Assembly: GCF_003340345.1 (NCBI RefSeq)
Contig: NZ_PPTQ01000004.1
Span: 62,001 to 126,000 of the forward strand
Direction of reading: 5' to 3'
DNA: 64,000 bases
Source of the DNA: Paraeggerthella hongkongensis
GTDB taxonomy: Bacteria > Actinomycetota > Coriobacteriia > Coriobacteriales > Eggerthellaceae
Position numbers and translations under genes: made by a program. Shown in pieces: positions 61,666 to 64,000 of this stretch (position 1 is its first letter; every line of letters starts with the position of its first letter). The notes under the pieces are model-generated. The model worked only from the letters and a program-made list of their open reading frames with translations. It ran no database searches and was not told the origin of the DNA.

Positions 61666-62659
61666 CGTAATCCACCTCCGGGAAAATGCTCTCATCGAAT
61701 GCGGCCATGGTGTTGACGATCCGACGTCGGCTCTCCTCGGTGAGATGGAGGTAGCGCATCGTGTCTTGAACGCTGGAATGCCCCAGGTAGCTTGCGAGCA
61801 CGGGGAGGAGCGCGTACGGATCTTCACCTCGCTCCGCTGCGGCATCGAGCGCGTGGCAGGCGAACGTGTGGCGCAGGTCATGGACGCGCGGGAGGTCTCC
61901 TTTGACGGTAGACAATTTCAAAGTCGCATAGGCTTCTTTAAACACCTTGCGCACTGCTTGCTCCGTATAAGGGACAATGCGTTTTTCCGGGGAGGGAAAT
62001 ATGACGCGGTCAGCCGGCCCTTCGGCAAACCGCATGTTTTCCCAATACCGCGCGAACTCGGCTGCAAGCGACTTGGACATGGGGACGAAGCGGTTCTTCT
62101 CCCCCTTCGCGTGCCGAATCGCAAGGACGTCATCACGCATATCGACGTCGCAGGCAGCGAGGTTGAGGGCTTCGCCCAGCCGCAGGCCGCATCCGTAAAG
62201 GGTTCGGAACAGCATGGGGACGACGAGATGGCGATCGGGATAGCGCTTGTCATAGGGTATGGCGTCGAATATGCGGGCCAATTCCTGAATTTCGGCATGC
62301 GTGAAGATGTAGGGTTGGAAATCCGACGAGCATTTTGGCAGCATGTTGTTGGGGAGGACGTACGCGTCGTACCCGTTGGATTGCAGGAAGAGTCCGAAAT
62401 TCCTGATCATGCTCGCACGGTTGTGCCTCGTGCCCATGGCTTCTTCTCCGCGGGGCTCGATCCATTGGAGGACGGCTTCGCGGGGAAGGACGCTATCGTC
62501 TCCAGCCGGTCTGTATGCCTCCGCCGCTTCTGAAATGCTTCGGAGCATGTAGATCTTCCCTACGTCCACTTTGTAGCCCATGGACCGCTTGTGGTTGACG
62601 AAGTCGATGCACAGCTCCGCATTCGGGCCGTTGATTTCGATTCGGTCTATAGACGGCAT
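61655..62659 (-). CDS. ritB: RIT tyrosine recombinase, second gene (RitB)
   Basis: 334 residues from ATG 62659, overlapping the first gene's stop by 13 nt. Catalytic residues: GCGLRLGEAL, HDLRHTFACH, LGHSSVQDTMRYLH. All catalytic positions present. An upstream in-frame ATG 68 codons earlier lies inside the first gene and is not used. Confidence 0.92.
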   Translation of the reverse strand: MPSIDRIEINGPNAELCIDFVNHKRSMGYKVDVGKIYMLRSISEAAEAYRPAGDDSVLPREAVLQWIEPRGEEAMGTRHNRASMIRNFGLFLQSNGYDAYVLPNNMLPKCSSDFQPYIFTHAEIQELARIFDAIPYDKRYPDRHLVVPMLFRTLYGCGLRLGEALNLAACDVDMRDDVLAIRHAKGEKNRFVPMSKSLAAEFARYWENMRFAEGPADRVIFPSPEKRIVPYTEQAVRKVFKEAYATLKLSTVKGDLPRVHDLRHTFACHALDAAAERGEDPYALLPVLASYLGHSSVQDTMRYLHLTEESRRRIVNTMAAFDESIFPEVDYDAI

Positions 62660-63822
62660 GGCGGCACCTCCAGGGCGACCGAGCGTAAGCGCTCGATGTC
62701 GATATCGAGATAGGGCCGTGCAGAGTCGATCTGCGATTGCCCGAGGACCGAACCGATGATTTTGTAGTCGGTTCCGCCGTCCATCATCGTCGTGGCGAGT
62801 GAGTGGCGTATGGCGTGCGATCCGTGGCGGCGGCCTACCACGTCGATTCCGGCTCGAGCGCAAAGTTCGGTGATTTTCGAATAGATAGCGCCGGCGCTGT
62901 TATAAGGTCGATATGGCTTTACTTCTGTTAGGAACACCGTGTCGAACCCCGATTCGGGGCGTTCGTTCTTTAAGTAATCTAGCAAAGCCATCTTCACGGG
63001 GTGAGTCATTAAAACGATCTGCGTCTCCCCGCTTTTGCTTTGCGCGAAGCGGATCTCGTCGATTGCCCAGTCGATGTCATTGAGCGAAAGGCGTATGACG
63101 TCTTTCGCTCGGAACCCATAGGTGACGAACAATAGAACCAGGGCCGTTTTCATCTTCGGGCGGCGAGGGCTTGCGGCTGCGGCATCCAAAAGGCATGCCA
63201 GCTCTTCGGCTGTGAACCAAGAAGGCAGTTGGGGAGCGGCTTTTGCGATTCGGCCTGTCAGCGCGTTTTCAGGCGAGTGACCCAGTTCGCGTACGGTGGA
63301 CACGTATGCAAGGAAATCACGAAGCCGAGTTACGGTGACGGAAACCGATTTGGGCGCCTGGCTCTCCCTTGCGTCGAGAAGGAAAGCCGTTACGTGCTCC
63401 GGCAAAAGCTCTTCGATACATCCGATTTTGCCATCAATGAAATACAGGAATTTTCGCGCGGCGTTCAAGCGGCAGCGCTTCGTGTCTTTCTTGAGCCCCC
63501 GCTCGGTAAGATGATCGCGATACCCTTCGACAAGGTAAACAAAGCGGGCCGGGCAAGGATAGCGATAGTCTGCCCTGCAGTAAAACATGCCTATCCGGTC
63601 GAACTCGACAAGCCGACGGATGGGTAAACATAAGGAAGAGGGGGCATTGGCGAGCGCGCGTGTTGCTAACTTCTCTGAATACTGGTCGTCGCCCGAATCT
63701 TTGGCGAAACGCTCCAGGTACGCCCATCCCTTCACATACCGCTCGATGATGCTTGGAGAGTAGCCTTCGGCCTCCATATAGCGACGAGCTCTGCCGACAA
63801 TCTCACTTACGGTCTGTCCCAT
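62647..63822 (-). CDS. ritA: RIT tyrosine recombinase, first gene (RitA)
   Basis: 391 residues from ATG 63822 after AAAGGA. Longest of the three, with an extended N-terminal region (VGRARRYMEAEGYSPSIIER). Catalytic residues: YGFRAKDVI, HAIRHSLATT, then LGQSQIDSARPYLD, in which the usual LGH histidine is Gln, while the Tyr is kept. First gene of the trio; translation of the next starts within it. Confidence 0.9.
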   Translation of the reverse strand: MGQTVSEIVGRARRYMEAEGYSPSIIERYVKGWAYLERFAKDSGDDQYSEKLATRALANAPSSLCLPIRRLVEFDRIGMFYCRADYRYPCPARFVYLVEGYRDHLTERGLKKDTKRCRLNAARKFLYFIDGKIGCIEELLPEHVTAFLLDARESQAPKSVSVTVTRLRDFLAYVSTVRELGHSPENALTGRIAKAAPQLPSWFTAEELACLLDAAAASPRRPKMKTALVLLFVTYGFRAKDVIRLSLNDIDWAIDEIRFAQSKSGETQIVLMTHPVKMALLDYLKNERPESGFDTVFLTEVKPYRPYNSAGAIYSKITELCARAGIDVVGRRHGSHAIRHSLATTMMDGGTDYKIIGSVLGQSQIDSARPYLDIDIERLRSVALEVPPCRL

Positions 63823-63871
63823 AAACCATCCTTTCACGTTGGGAATAGAGACAGACCTATTGTGGCGATAA

Positions 63872-63941
63872 ATTATGTGAAGTAGTAATGTCCTATAAAG
63901 AAACCTTGAACAGCTAAGACTTGCAATCACTAAACATAATA
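63872..63941. repeat. Right terminal repeat structure of the RIT element
   Basis: Internal ATTATGTGAAG at 63872-63882 and outer repeat 63917-63941 (ending ACATAATA). Complementary in pattern to the left end, but the left end has about 25 nt more between the motifs. Confidence 0.75.
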
Positions 63942-64000
63942 TTTACTTCTTGAGCACTTTGCATAAACGGTTTTATGGACAGCTAGTGATAACATGTACA
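63942..64000. other. Right flank of the RIT element
   Basis: 59 nt with no gene start visible. The UPF0210 gene expected after the ACT gene may begin just beyond the window. Confidence 0.4.

Larger units (their letters stand above)
60519..63941 (-). mobile_element. RIT element (recombinase-in-trio)
   Basis: Three overlapping tyrosine-recombinase genes on one strand bounded by imperfect inverted repeats. The left end TATTATGTGTAG (60519-60530) then TTGCAAGGCT matches the right-end complement TATTATGTTTAG then TTGCAAGTCT (63917-63941). Further in, both ends carry an internal ATTATGTGAAG motif (60547-60557; 63872-63882). About 3.4 kb. Lower GC than its left neighbours. Boundaries are estimated from the repeats. 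Confidence 0.88.

Noticed and set aside
60634-63822. Recombinases as phage integrases or an integron
   Set aside because: Three overlapping recombinase genes in one direction with terminal repeats and no phage or cassette genes fit a RIT element better.

Overview
The window looks like the replication-origin region of a moderately high-GC anaerobic actinobacterium of the Eggerthellaceae type (Eggerthella/Gordonibacter-like). This placement is an inference. It rests on gene content: Tat-exported flavoprotein reductases paired with membrane-LuxR regulators, a Tat-exported molybdopterin reductase operon, oleate hydratase, and the dnaA-oriC-rpmH-rnpA-yidD-yidC-jag-rsmG-parA-parB order. No species is claimed.

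Layout. 0-3 kb: dnaA reads leftward, preceded in the same direction by an unusual GHKL-ATPase/winged-helix gene, then an oriC-like AT-rich intergenic region with DnaA boxes. 3.6-9.9 kb: the rightward rpmH-rnpA-yidD-yidC-jag-rsmG-parA-parB block, then rlmN. 10-27 kb: mainly housekeeping genes (ddl, a DnaQ-DinG fusion, citrate synthase, tadA, ispE) mixed with large membrane proteins, a Tat flavoprotein and a degenerate Fic-like regulator. Nine ParB-binding parS palindromes are scattered from 5.3 to 25.3 kb, several embedded in longer hairpins and two inside the dnaQ-dinG coding sequence. 27-36 kb: lemA, an orphan hybrid histidine kinase, oleate hydratase, a DUF2207 protein, shikimate kinase and two serine tRNAs (the first at 25.1 kb). 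36-42 kb: an FMN/FAD reductase divergent from a membrane-LuxR regulator, and an AgcS amino-acid symporter behind a glycine riboswitch. 42.2-43.9 kb: an intact IS3-family element. 44-46 kb: an L,D-transpeptidase and a MarR regulator. 46.5-53.4 kb: a six-gene Tat-dependent molybdoenzyme operon (catalytic, four-cluster ferredoxin, NrfD/DmsC anchor, TorD-like chaperone, NapG-like, NapH-like). 53.5-60.5 kb: rlmH, a large M6 surface protease, exonuclease III, a permease, folE and an ACT-domain gene. 60.5-63.9 kb: three overlapping tyrosine-recombinase genes with imperfect terminal inverted repeats, i.e. a RIT (recombinase-in-trio) element.

How it fits together. ParA/ParB and the parS array make an origin-segregation centromere next to oriC. 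DnaA and the adjacent ATPase/wHTH gene sit on the other side of the origin. The respiratory genes form modules in which a regulator (LuxR-membrane, MarR or degenerate Fic) sits next to an exported reductase. The RIT element abuts the 3' end of the ACT-domain gene so closely that one terminal repeat supplies its last codons.
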